The position numbers and the translations under genes were made by a program. Shown here in pieces: positions 15,388 through 22,020 of a DNA stretch of 27,103 bases. The notes below the pieces were generated by a model that did not search any database, was not told the DNA's origin, and was given only the letters and a program-made list of their open reading frames with translations. The first letter of the stretch is position 1. Each line of letters starts with the position of its first letter. This stretch comes from JBEKVE01 sp049514335 (GTDB lineage: Bacteria; Actinomycetota; Acidimicrobiia; Acidimicrobiales; UBA8190), in NCBI GenBank assembly GCA_049514335.1, contig JBEKVE010000019.1, forward strand, positions 1 through 27,103. Direction: 5' to 3'.

Positions 15388-15405
15388 CTGTCATGGAGCA
15401 CTGAC
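15373..15405. repeat. 17-bp tandem duplication over the mscR stop codon
   Basis: GTCATGGAGCACTGAC occurs at 15373-15388 and again at 15390-15405, with one T between. The first copy encodes the protein end V-M-E-H-stop; the second lies after the stop in another frame and would again read M-E-H-stop. It is a recent exact duplication that leaves the protein unchanged and lengthens the gap to the next gene. Confidence 0.85.
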
Positions 15406-15408
15406 GCG

Positions 15409-16242
15409 GTGGAGACCGAGTTCGAGGTGCCGGTGGCCGGGGGGACCCTGCGCGGGTGGCGCAGTGGTGCCGGACCCGACGTGGTCCTGCTGCACGGGGG
15501 CCCGGGCTTGTCGGACTACACCGCCTCGCTGGCGGCCGAGCTCCAGGACAGCTACACCGTCCATCGCTACCAGCAGCGCGGGCTGGCGCCGTCCACCACC
15601 GCCGGGCCCTTCGACATCGAGACCCATGTGGCCGACGCCCTGGCCGTGGTGCACGGCGCCGGGCCCGACGGTGCCGTGGTGGTGGGCCATTCCTGGGGTG
15701 CGCACCTGGCCATGCACGTGGCCGTGACGGGTGACCCGTCGGTGCGCGCCATGGTGGTCGTGGACCCCCTCGGTGCGGTGGGTGACGGCGGTGAGGCCGA
15801 CCTCGAGCGCATCCTGGCGGAGCGCACCCCCGCCACCGCCGCGGCCCGCGCCGAGGAGCTCGACCGGCGCGCCATGGCGGGCGATGGCACGGCGCACGAC
15901 ATGGCCGAGGGCCTCGAGCTCGTATGGCCGGCGTACTTCGCCGATCCCGCCAAGGCACCACCCATGCCACCCCTCGCTGTCTCGGTGGCGTGCTACGCCG
16001 GGACCTGGGAGTCGATCCACGCCCACCTGGCCCGCCACACCCTCGAGACGCGGCTCCCCCATCTCGACATCCCGGCGGTGTTCGTCATGGCTGCCCAGAG
16101 CCCGATCCCACCTCGCCACGGCACGGCGACGGCCGCCCTCGTGAAGGGCGCCCGGGCCGAGGTGGTGGACGGCTGCGGGCACTTCCTGTGGCTGGAACAG
16201 CCCGGCGTGGTCCGCCGGGCGCTCGACTCACTGGCGGGCTGA
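15409..16242 (+). CDS. Alpha/beta hydrolase, proline-iminopeptidase-like, atypical acid residue
   Basis: A 277-residue alpha/beta hydrolase with oxyanion motif HGGPG (29-33), nucleophile Ser95 in GHSWGAH and His258 in DGCGHFLWLEQPG. The HGGPG motif is typical of prolyl aminopeptidases and related esterases. The usual acid after strand 7 (G-x-x-D) is replaced by MAAQSPIPP, with Ser231 in its place; Asp119 at the end of strand 6 (VVVDP) could serve instead. The GTG start has no SD and lies 21 nt after mscR, so the genes are probably co-transcribed. An S-formylmycothiol hydrolase role would fit that position, but it is a guess from context. Its 3' end overlaps the convergent LLM gene by 15 nt. 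Confidence 0.82.
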   Translation: METEFEVPVAGGTLRGWRSGAGPDVVLLHGGPGLSDYTASLAAELQDSYTVHRYQQRGLAPSTTAGPFDIETHVADALAVVHGAGPDGAVVVGHSWGAHLAMHVAVTGDPSVRAMVVVDPLGAVGDGGEADLERILAERTPATAAARAEELDRRAMAGDGTAHDMAEGLELVWPAYFADPAKAPPMPPLAVSVACYAGTWESIHAHLARHTLETRLPHLDIPAVFVMAAQSPIPPRHGTATAALVKGARAEVVDGCGHFLWLEQPGVVRRALDSLAG

Positions 16243-17079
16243 GGGGCCCACGAACCGGCAGTAGTCGTCCAGGACGCGCAGCATCTCCGGGCGCGGTCCC
16301 GACGGGACGCGCAGCACCACCTCGGTGCACCCCACCGCGGCCAGATGCTCGAGCTTGCCTGCGTCGGGCACCGTGCCGAACGGCACCACCTCGATCGTGG
16401 CGGGGTCCCGGCCCGCATCGGCCACGGCGGCGCGCAGGGCGTCGATGGACCGGCTCACGCCGGCGCCGCCGATGGGCATCCAGCCATCGGCGAACTCGGC
16501 GATGGCGGAGAACAGCGCTGGACCGCCACCGCCGCCCACGAGCGTCCGCACGCGGGGATGCTGGACGGGCTTGGGCCACGCAAACGAGGGCGGCAGGTCG
16601 ACGTGCACACCGTGGAACTCGGCCTCTTCCTGCGTCCACAGCGCCTGCATGCACAACACCTTCTCGCGCGCCACGGCGCGGCGCTGGGAGAAGTCGACGC
16701 CGTGGTCGGCGGCTTCCCGGCGGTTCCAGCCGTACCCGATGCCGAGCACGACGCGGCCGTTCGACAGCCGGTCGAGGGTGGCGATCTGCTTGGCCAGCAC
16801 GATGGGGTCGTGCTGCGCCACGAGAAGCACCCCGGTGCCGAGCAGGATGCGCTCGGTCACCGCCGCTGCCGCCGCCAGCGAAACGAGGGGGTCCGGCGTC
16901 CGCTTGTAGTCGTCGAGGTGCACGCCGCCCACCAGGGACGGCGGCTCGGACTCCTCCACCGGCAGGTGCGTGTGCTCGGGCAGGTAGAGCGAGTCGTAGC
17001 CGCGCTCTTCCACGGCACGGGCGAGCTCGTCGACGGCCATGGAGCGGTCGGTCAGCGCGGCGGTGACACCGATGCGCAC
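16228..17079 (-). CDS. LLM-class flavin/F420-dependent oxidoreductase
   Basis: A 283-residue luciferase-like TIM-barrel protein. Family signatures are the N-terminal ELARAVEERGYDSLYLPEHTH, the central ILLGTGVLLVAQHDPIVLAKQ, and RLSNGRVVLGIGYGWNRREA, where the loop after GIGYGWN contacts the cofactor. The C-terminal half has ALFSAIAEFADGWMPIGG. The NxxE/GWN type is common among actinobacterial enzymes that use F420 or FMN; the cofactor cannot be fixed from sequence and the substrate is unknown. Translation begins at GTG 17079, 19 nt after the stop of the small acidic gene, with GGGGA about 12 nt upstream, so the two are probably one unit. Confidence 0.85.
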   Translation of the reverse strand: MRIGVTAALTDRSMAVDELARAVEERGYDSLYLPEHTHLPVEESEPPSLVGGVHLDDYKRTPDPLVSLAAAAAVTERILLGTGVLLVAQHDPIVLAKQIATLDRLSNGRVVLGIGYGWNRREAADHGVDFSQRRAVAREKVLCMQALWTQEEAEFHGVHVDLPPSFAWPKPVQHPRVRTLVGGGGGPALFSAIAEFADGWMPIGGAGVSRSIDALRAAVADAGRDPATIEVVPFGTVPDAGKLEHLAAVGCTEVVLRVPSGPRPEMLRVLDDYCRFVGPSARQ

Positions 17080-17098
17080 GGCGGTACGGGTCCCCGAC

Positions 17099-17269
17099 CT
17101 ACCGGTCGTCGTCGGGGGGGCCCGACCACCACTGCGGGGCGTCGCTGGCCGGGAACGACTCCTCGTCGGCCTCGTCGACCTCGGCGTCGCTGCCGTGCGC
17201 CGGAGGGCGGGGCGGCGCGACCTCGTCGTCTCCCGGATCGCGCCCGTCGGGGTCGGTCGGGTGCTCCAT
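17099..17269 (-). CDS. Small acidic protein with DEADEESFPASD motif
   Basis: A 56-residue, Asp/Glu/Pro-rich protein that starts MEHPTDPDGRDPGDDEV and ends in a conserved-looking block: DEADEESFPASDAPQWW, then SGPPDDDR. 'DEADEESFPASDPP-W' is, to my recollection, a recurrent short motif in small actinobacterial and proteobacterial proteins of unknown function. The protein is probably largely disordered and cytoplasmic. The gene is between the APH-type gene (11 nt gap) and the LLM gene (19 nt gap), all on the minus strand, so it looks like part of an operon. The motif makes a real gene likely despite the small size. Confidence 0.65.
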   Translation of the reverse strand: MEHPTDPDGRDPGDDEVAPPRPPAHGSDAEVDEADEESFPASDAPQWWSGPPDDDR

Positions 17270-17280
17270 CACCGTCGACC

Positions 17281-18027
17281 CTACCCGGCTGTGCCCGAGG
17301 GCCCCACCGAGACCAGCCACCGGCGCAGCGTCTGGCGCTCCCCCTCGCTCAGGGTGCGGTTGCCGAGGCGTCGCTCGATGACGCCGGGCAGCACCGCATC
17401 GGCCGCGTCGCGCATCTCCGTGCGATCGAGGAACCGCTCCACGAATCGGCGACGGCCCCGCAAGAGCAGCCGACCGAGCAGCGGGGGGCTCGGGGCCTCG
17501 GAGCTCCACAAGATGACCCACGTCTGAGCCACATCGGTGGCGGGCAGGCCGCGGCCGGCGTTGGCCCAGTCGATGACGACCGGACCCGACCTGGCCATGA
17601 TGACGTTCAAGGGATGCAGGTCGAGATGGACCACCGCCGAGCCTCCGTCGGGGGTCTGACGCAACCCGGGTGGCGCATCGATGGCACCCAGCCGGAGATG
17701 GAGCTCGGCCAGCATCGCCGCCATGGCGTCTTGGCGCCAGGGCCGTCGCAGCATGGCCTGCAACATCGACGGCCCGTCCACCTTGTCCATGACGAGCTCG
17801 GTCCCCCCGGCGCGCACCTCGTGCACCTCCGGAACGGGGTAGCCGGCGCGGCGCACGTGTTCCATGACGTCTGCCTCGTGGGCGATGGACCGGCCGTCCC
17901 TGGCCCGGCGGACCACGAGCGCCGTGCCGTACTCGAAGATGTCGGCGTCCCGGCCCCGGGCGAGCAGCCGGCCGTACCCACCGGTGTCCGGAGGGGGCGT
18001 GCGGGGCCCGGGAGGCGTGGCGTCCAC
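17281..18027 (-). CDS. Phosphotransferase of the APH / kinase-like family
   Basis: A protein of about 248 residues with the protein-kinase-like fold of aminoglycoside phosphotransferases. The catalytic loop is VVHLDLHPLNVIM (H-x-D-x-H-x-x-N) and the metal-binding motif is VVIDWANAGRG (I-D-W). An N-lobe lysine-type position is seen as ALVVRRARDG, and ELVMDKVDGPSML forms the hinge. Resistance to an antibiotic need not follow; many members phosphorylate small metabolites or are of unknown role. GTG 18027 is my choice because upstream alternatives (to 18102) would overlap the divergent rpiB start and add only Pro/Gly residues; no good SD is seen. It heads a minus-strand group with the small acidic protein and the LLM gene. 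Confidence 0.8.
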   Translation of the reverse strand: MDATPPGPRTPPPDTGGYGRLLARGRDADIFEYGTALVVRRARDGRSIAHEADVMEHVRRAGYPVPEVHEVRAGGTELVMDKVDGPSMLQAMLRRPWRQDAMAAMLAELHLRLGAIDAPPGLRQTPDGGSAVVHLDLHPLNVIMARSGPVVIDWANAGRGLPATDVAQTWVILWSSEAPSPPLLGRLLLRGRRRFVERFLDRTEMRDAADAVLPGVIERRLGNRTLSEGERQTLRRWLVSVGPSGTAG

Positions 18028-18101
18028 GTCGCCATGTCTAGCGCCGGCCCATGGCGGGCGACGGTTGCCGGATCCGGCGTGGGGGTGTTGGCTGGGAGGC
18101 A

Positions 18102-18563
18102 ATGCGCATCGTGCTCGCCTCGGACCACGCCGGGTTCACCCTGAAGCAGGCCGTCGCCGCCCACCTGGAGGCGGCCGGGCACGACGTCACTGACGTGGGG
18201 ACGTACTCGACCGCACCGGTGAACTACCCGTGGTTCTGTGCCACCGCGGCGCGTGCGGTGGTGAGCGGGTCGGCCGATCGCGGCATCGTCATCGGTGGCA
18301 GCGGCCAGGGTGAGGCCATCGCCGCCAACAAGGTGCACGGGACGCGCGCCGCGCTGTGCCACGACGAGACGACCGCCCGCCTGGCCCGCCTGCACAACGA
18401 CGCCAACGTGCTCTCGCTGGGGGCACGCATCCTCGGCCCCGACCTCGCCCTGGCGGTCGTGGACAGCTTCCTGGCCGGCACCTTCGAGGGCGGCCGCCAC
18501 GTGGAGCGCATCGCCGAGCTGTCCGCCATCGAAACCGACGAGGTCGACCGGCTCCGCCGCTGA
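18102..18563 (+). CDS. rpiB: Ribose-5-phosphate isomerase B (RpiB/LacAB family)
   Basis: A 153-residue protein of the RpiB family, normal in length. The phosphate-side motif ASDHAG places Asp8 and His9; the loop GIVIGGSGQGEAIAANK carries Glu71. In E. coli RpiB the base is a Cys in this loop, whereas in mycobacterial RpiB it is a Glu, so this is the actinobacterial type. LARLHNDANVLSLGARI completes the site. It interconverts ribose-5-phosphate and ribulose-5-phosphate in the pentose phosphate pathway; a related isomerase of another sugar phosphate is the main alternative. The ATG is chosen because the family starts with M(K/R)I...SDHAG; GGGAGG lies only two bases upstream, unusually close. It is divergent from the APH-type gene. 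Confidence 0.88.
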   Translation: MRIVLASDHAGFTLKQAVAAHLEAAGHDVTDVGTYSTAPVNYPWFCATAARAVVSGSADRGIVIGGSGQGEAIAANKVHGTRAALCHDETTARLARLHNDANVLSLGARILGPDLALAVVDSFLAGTFEGGRHVERIAELSAIETDEVDRLRR

Positions 18564-18626
18564 CGACCTCGGCGTGCGGCGCCGGGCCTCGAATCGCCAC
18601 CGGCCCCAGCGGGGCGCGATCATCCG

Positions 18627-19315
18627 GTGGTGCGGGTCCGCCGGACGTTCGGATTTCTCGACCTGTCGGGGTTCACGGCGCTCACGGAGTCCGAAGGCGA
18701 CGAGCGTGCCGTGGCTGTCCTGGGCGTGTTCCGATCGGCGCTGCGCGACGTGTGCTCGCGGCGGGGCGTGCGCATCGCAAAGTGGCTGGGCGACGGGGCC
18801 ATGCTGGTGAGCGTCGACACCATGCCGCTCGTCGCCGCCACGCTCGAGATGAAGTCGGCCATCGACGCCGCCCCCGAGGCCATCACGATCAAGTGCGGGG
18901 TCACCACCGGAGGCGTCATCCTCCTCGAAGGAGACGACTACGTCGGGCATGCGGTGAACGTGGCGGCCCGGCTCTGCGACCTCGCCGTCGGACACGAGGT
19001 GCTCGCCTTGGCGGCCGTGGTCCCGCCATCCCCCCGTGGGCATCGGTGGAGGGACACGAGGCCATCGCCGTGCGTGGCCTCGAGCATCCGGTGGAGGTCG
19101 TGCGCCTCGGGATCTCCCCGTCGGGACCCGATTCCCATCCCGACCCTGTGTGCCGCATCGCCCTGACGCCGGCCACCTCCGTGGCGCGCCGTCGCGACGG
19201 GGACGGAGCCGAGCTGTACTTCTGCTCCGAGAGCTGCGCCGAGACCTGGGAGCAGCGCCGCTCTCCGCGCGGCCACGAGGCCGGGAGCGTGCGCGAGGTG
19301 TGGATGCGCAGCTAG
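18627..19315 (+). CDS. Class III nucleotide cyclase with C-terminal YHS domain, frameshifted at a C-run
   Basis: Residues 1-134 are a complete class III cyclase catalytic domain. Asp12 and Asp56 (metal), Lys52 and Asp104 (adenine specificity), and Asn111 and Arg115 (transition state) show the exact spacing I recall for Rv1625c (D256, D300, K296, D365, N372, R376), so it is predicted to make cAMP as a homodimer. In the starting frame translation ends at 19166 after unrelated sequence. Adding one C to the six-C run at 19030-19035 gives VVPPSPPWASVEGHEAIAV and continues to TAG at 19315, with a C-terminal metal-binding YHS motif: DPVCRIALTP ... ELYFCSESCAETW. So this is a cyclase-YHS fusion gene, broken, slipping or misread at the C-run. 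GTG 18627/18630 is the start, 63 nt after rpiB. Confidence 0.8.
19030..19035 (+). other. Six-C run: apparent -1 frameshift site in the cyclase-YHS gene
   Basis: The frame changes here: one extra C joins the cyclase frame to the frame encoding GHEAIAVRGLEHPVEVVRL and the YHS motif. It may be a sequencing error, a real mutation, or a slippery phase-variable site. Confidence 0.7.
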
Positions 19316-20592
19316 CGGTTCGTGCCCGGGTGGCGCGTCAGGTCGCTCGCCTTCGTCATCTTCGCCCCCTGGGGCCGGGTGGCCGGGCGGGGTGTGACAT
19401 CCACGTCGGTCGCACCGGCCCGCAGGGCCCCCACCGTGCACTGCTCCCTGGGGCGGTGGGCGAAGGGGTCGAAGCGGTAGTGGTGTATTGCGTTTCTGTG
19501 GGTCATCTTGTCGATCTCGTCGTCGGGGACGCCGTCGAGGGACTTCACAAGGGTCTCGGGCGACAGCGGCCACGTCGAGTCGGAGTGGGGGTAGTCCGCC
19601 TCCCAGCACATCGAGTCGATGCCCACGCGGTGGCGCAGCTCGACACCGGCGGGGTCGTCGATGAAGCACGTCACCACGCGCTCGGCGAAGACCTCGCTCG
19701 GGAGCTTGTCTCCGAACTCCTGCCCGGTCCAGCGGTGATGGCGCGTGTAGATCCAGTCCATGCGGTCGTAGAAGTAGGGGATCCATCCGATGCCGCCCTC
19801 GGACAGGGCGACCTTGAGGGACGAGAACTTGCGCAGCACCGGCGACCACAGCAGATCGGCGGCGGCCTGCACGATGTTCACGGGCTGGAGGCTGATGAGG
19901 ACGTCGATGGGGGCGTCGGGGGCCGTGACCACCAGGGACGAGGACGAGCCGATGTGCAGGCACACCATGGTCCCCTCGTCCGAGCACGCCGACCAGAACG
20001 GGTCCCAGTGGTCGCTGTGGAAGCTGGGGAGCTTCAGCTTGGCGGGGTTCTCGGAGAAAGAGACCGCATGGCACCCCTTGGCCGCCACCCGGCGCACCTC
20101 CTCGGCCATGGCGGTCGGGTCCCAGATGGGGGGGAGCGCCAGCGGGATGAAGCGCCCCGGGTACGTTCCGCACCACTCGTCGATGTGCCAGTCGTTGTAG
20201 GCGCGTAGCACCGCCAGTCCCAGGTCGGGATCGGACGCCTTGGCGAACAGCTGGCCGCACAGCTGGGGGAACGACGGAAAGCACATCGAGGCGATGACCC
20301 CGTTGGCGTCCATGTCGCGCACGCGGTCGTGGATGTCGTAGCAGCCCCGGCGGATCTCGGCGAACGACGTGGGCTCGATGCCGTACTCCTCGACGGGCCG
20401 GCCCGACACGGCGTTGAGCCCGATGTTGGTGGCCTCCTTGCCGTCGAAGCGCCACACCTCGGTGCCGTCGTCGCGGATGTCGACACGGGGAGCGTCGGCC
20501 GCGTACCGGGCCGGCAGCCGCCCCTCGAACATGTCGGGCGGCTCCACGACGTGGTCGTCGACGCTGACGAGAACCAGGTCATCGAGCTGCAT
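19312..20592 (-). CDS. Amidohydrolase 2 family metal-dependent hydrolase/decarboxylase
   Basis: A 426-residue TIM-barrel protein of the amidohydrolase-2 (ACMSD-like) family. The metal site opens with the D-x-H region of LVSVDDHVVEPPDMF (Asp12/Asp13, His14); later CLHIGSSS supplies a His, and the C-terminal EADYPHSDSTWP gives the conserved Asp and His. Members are decarboxylases or hydrolases of aromatic or cyclic acids; many occur beside CoA-dependent degradation genes in actinobacteria. The ATG at 20592 has a strong SD (GGGGAG, seven bases upstream); the frame stays open further upstream only across the divergent gene. It faces the CaiB operon across a palindrome and may share its regulation. 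Its stop overlaps the convergent cyclase stop in CTAG. Confidence 0.88.
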   Translation of the reverse strand: MQLDDLVLVSVDDHVVEPPDMFEGRLPARYAADAPRVDIRDDGTEVWRFDGKEATNIGLNAVSGRPVEEYGIEPTSFAEIRRGCYDIHDRVRDMDANGVIASMCFPSFPQLCGQLFAKASDPDLGLAVLRAYNDWHIDEWCGTYPGRFIPLALPPIWDPTAMAEEVRRVAAKGCHAVSFSENPAKLKLPSFHSDHWDPFWSACSDEGTMVCLHIGSSSSLVVTAPDAPIDVLISLQPVNIVQAAADLLWSPVLRKFSSLKVALSEGGIGWIPYFYDRMDWIYTRHHRWTGQEFGDKLPSEVFAERVVTCFIDDPAGVELRHRVGIDSMCWEADYPHSDSTWPLSPETLVKSLDGVPDDEIDKMTHRNAIHHYRFDPFAHRPREQCTVGALRAGATDVDVTPRPATRPQGAKMTKASDLTRHPGTNR

Positions 20593-20653
20593 GGGCACTC
20601 CCCGTCCCGCCCGGCGACAAGGGGCGCCAGGCTGCGACCGGCGTGCCCGTTCC

Positions 20654-20684
20654 CTGACACGCGTGTCGGAGATCACACTATCGT
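20654..20684 (+). promoter_or_regulatory. Predicted promoter of the CaiB/thiolase/DUF35 operon
   Basis: CTGACA at 20654-20659 (5 of 6 with TTGACA) and TATCGT at 20679-20684 (TANNNT -10) are separated by 19 nt; shifting the -35 by one base to TGACAC gives 18. The -10 ends seven bases before a GTG at 20692 that is in frame with the CaiB gene, so transcription may start at that codon. Confidence 0.5.
20656..20667. promoter_or_regulatory. 12-bp palindromic operator candidate GACACGCGTGTC
   Basis: A perfect palindrome over the predicted -35 of the CaiB operon, in the 132-bp gap to the divergent amidohydrolase gene. A repressor dimer, for example of the TetR type that often responds to acyl-CoA in actinobacteria, could bind here and silence both directions. 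The regulator is not in the window. Confidence 0.5.
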
Positions 20685-20724
20685 CGGCGCCGTGACGCCA
20701 CAGGCCGGGGGGCACGGGGGTTCC

Positions 20725-22020
20725 ATGGCGCTCGAGGGCCTGCGCATCCTCGACTTCACGCGGCTCGGTTTCGGCGCGCAGGCCACCCTCATCTGCGGGT
20801 GCCTCGGGGCGGAGGTCATCCGGGTGGAGAGCACGCGCTTCCCCGACGCCATCCGGGTCATGCCGCCCTTCGTCCCCGAGCCGGGCGAGCACGGTGAGGG
20901 CTTCGGCGCCGCCACGCTGGCCAACGCCACGGGGGCCACGAGCCCCAACCGGGGCGGCATCTTCTACAAGTACAACACCGGGGGCAAGCGCAGCATCACG
21001 GTGGACGCCCGCCATCCGAGCGGGCTGGCCGTGCTGAAGGAGCTCGTCGCCCGCTCCGACGTGGTGACCGAGAGCTTCGCGGCGGGGACGATGGCGCGCT
21101 GGGGACTGTCGTACGAGGTCATGCGCGACATCCGACCGGATCTGGTCTACGTGTCGATGTGCGGATTCGGCCACGAGGGCCCCGACCGCGCCCACGTGAC
21201 CATGGGTCCGACCGCCCAGGCGCTCACCGGCCTCACCTTCATGGTGGGCCTGCCCGGGCGCCCACCGGCGGGGTGGTCCTTCTCGTACCTCGACCATGTG
21301 GGTGGCTACCTGGGGGCGATCGCCATCCTGGCCGGCGTGCTGCACCGCCGGCGCACGGGTGAGGGCCAGCACATCGACGTGTCACAGCTCGAGCCGGCCA
21401 CGGCGCTGTCGGGGGCGCTGTTCCTCGACGCCGTGGTGAACCGACGCAGCGCCCGGCGGCCCGGGTTCCCGAGTGGGAACCGCCGCCAGCATCCACCGGC
21501 CGCGCCGTCGGGCGCCTACCGCGCCTCGGGCGAGGACCGGTGGGTGGTGGTGTCGTGCCGCACCGAGCAACAGTGGGCGGCGCTCGTCGATGCCATGGGC
21601 AGCCCGGCGTGGGCAGCCGATCCCCGCTTCGCCACCCTGGCCGACCGCGTCGAGCACGCCGATGATCTCGATGCCCTGCTCGAGCGGTGGACGAGCGAGC
21701 GTGATCGCTACGACGTCATGCACCTCCTCCAGGCGGCGGGGGTGCCGGCGGGCGCCGTCCAGGACGCCGCCGACCGCCTCGAGCGCGACCCGCAGCTGCG
21801 GGCCCGGGGCCACTTCACCGACCTGGGCAACGCCGAGGTCGACCCCATGGCCCTCGAGGGCGTGCCCTTCCGCATGTCGGCGACGCCTCCGCACACCGGG
21901 GGCCGGCTGCGGCGGGGGCCGCCGTGCCTGGGCGAGGACACGGCCGCGGTGCTCGGCGAGGTGCTCGGGCTCGACGCGGCGCAGATCGCCGAGCTCGACG
22001 CCGAGGGGGCGCTGCGATGA
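20725..22020 (+). CDS. Class III (CaiB/BaiF) CoA-transferase, first subunit
   Basis: A 431-residue CaiB/BaiF protein. It begins with the Rossmann-like ALEGLRILDFTRLGFGAQA, has GGKRSITVDAR in the CoA-binding region, DVVTESFAAGTMARWGL, and Asp190 in SFSYLDHVGGYLG where the catalytic Asp of formyl-CoA transferase sits. The acid would receive CoA through an aspartyl-CoA intermediate. Length is standard. GTG 20692 is an alternative start: it directly follows a TANNNT promoter box and would be leaderless, adding eleven residues. ATG 20725 fits the family start and has a GGGGG SD. It overlaps the second CaiB gene by ATGA. Two adjacent different CaiB proteins suggest a heterodimer like BbsEF, not two independent enzymes. 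Confidence 0.88.
   Translation: MALEGLRILDFTRLGFGAQATLICGCLGAEVIRVESTRFPDAIRVMPPFVPEPGEHGEGFGAATLANATGATSPNRGGIFYKYNTGGKRSITVDARHPSGLAVLKELVARSDVVTESFAAGTMARWGLSYEVMRDIRPDLVYVSMCGFGHEGPDRAHVTMGPTAQALTGLTFMVGLPGRPPAGWSFSYLDHVGGYLGAIAILAGVLHRRRTGEGQHIDVSQLEPATALSGALFLDAVVNRRSARRPGFPSGNRRQHPPAAPSGAYRASGEDRWVVVSCRTEQQWAALVDAMGSPAWAADPRFATLADRVEHADDLDALLERWTSERDRYDVMHLLQAAGVPAGAVQDAADRLERDPQLRARGHFTDLGNAEVDPMALEGVPFRMSATPPHTGGRLRRGPPCLGEDTAAVLGEVLGLDAAQIAELDAEGALR

Noticed and set aside
19312..21372. A 686-residue form of the amidohydrolase extending upstream of 20592
   Set aside because: The extra part runs through the divergent CaiB gene, while ATG 20592 has a strong SD and fits the family start.
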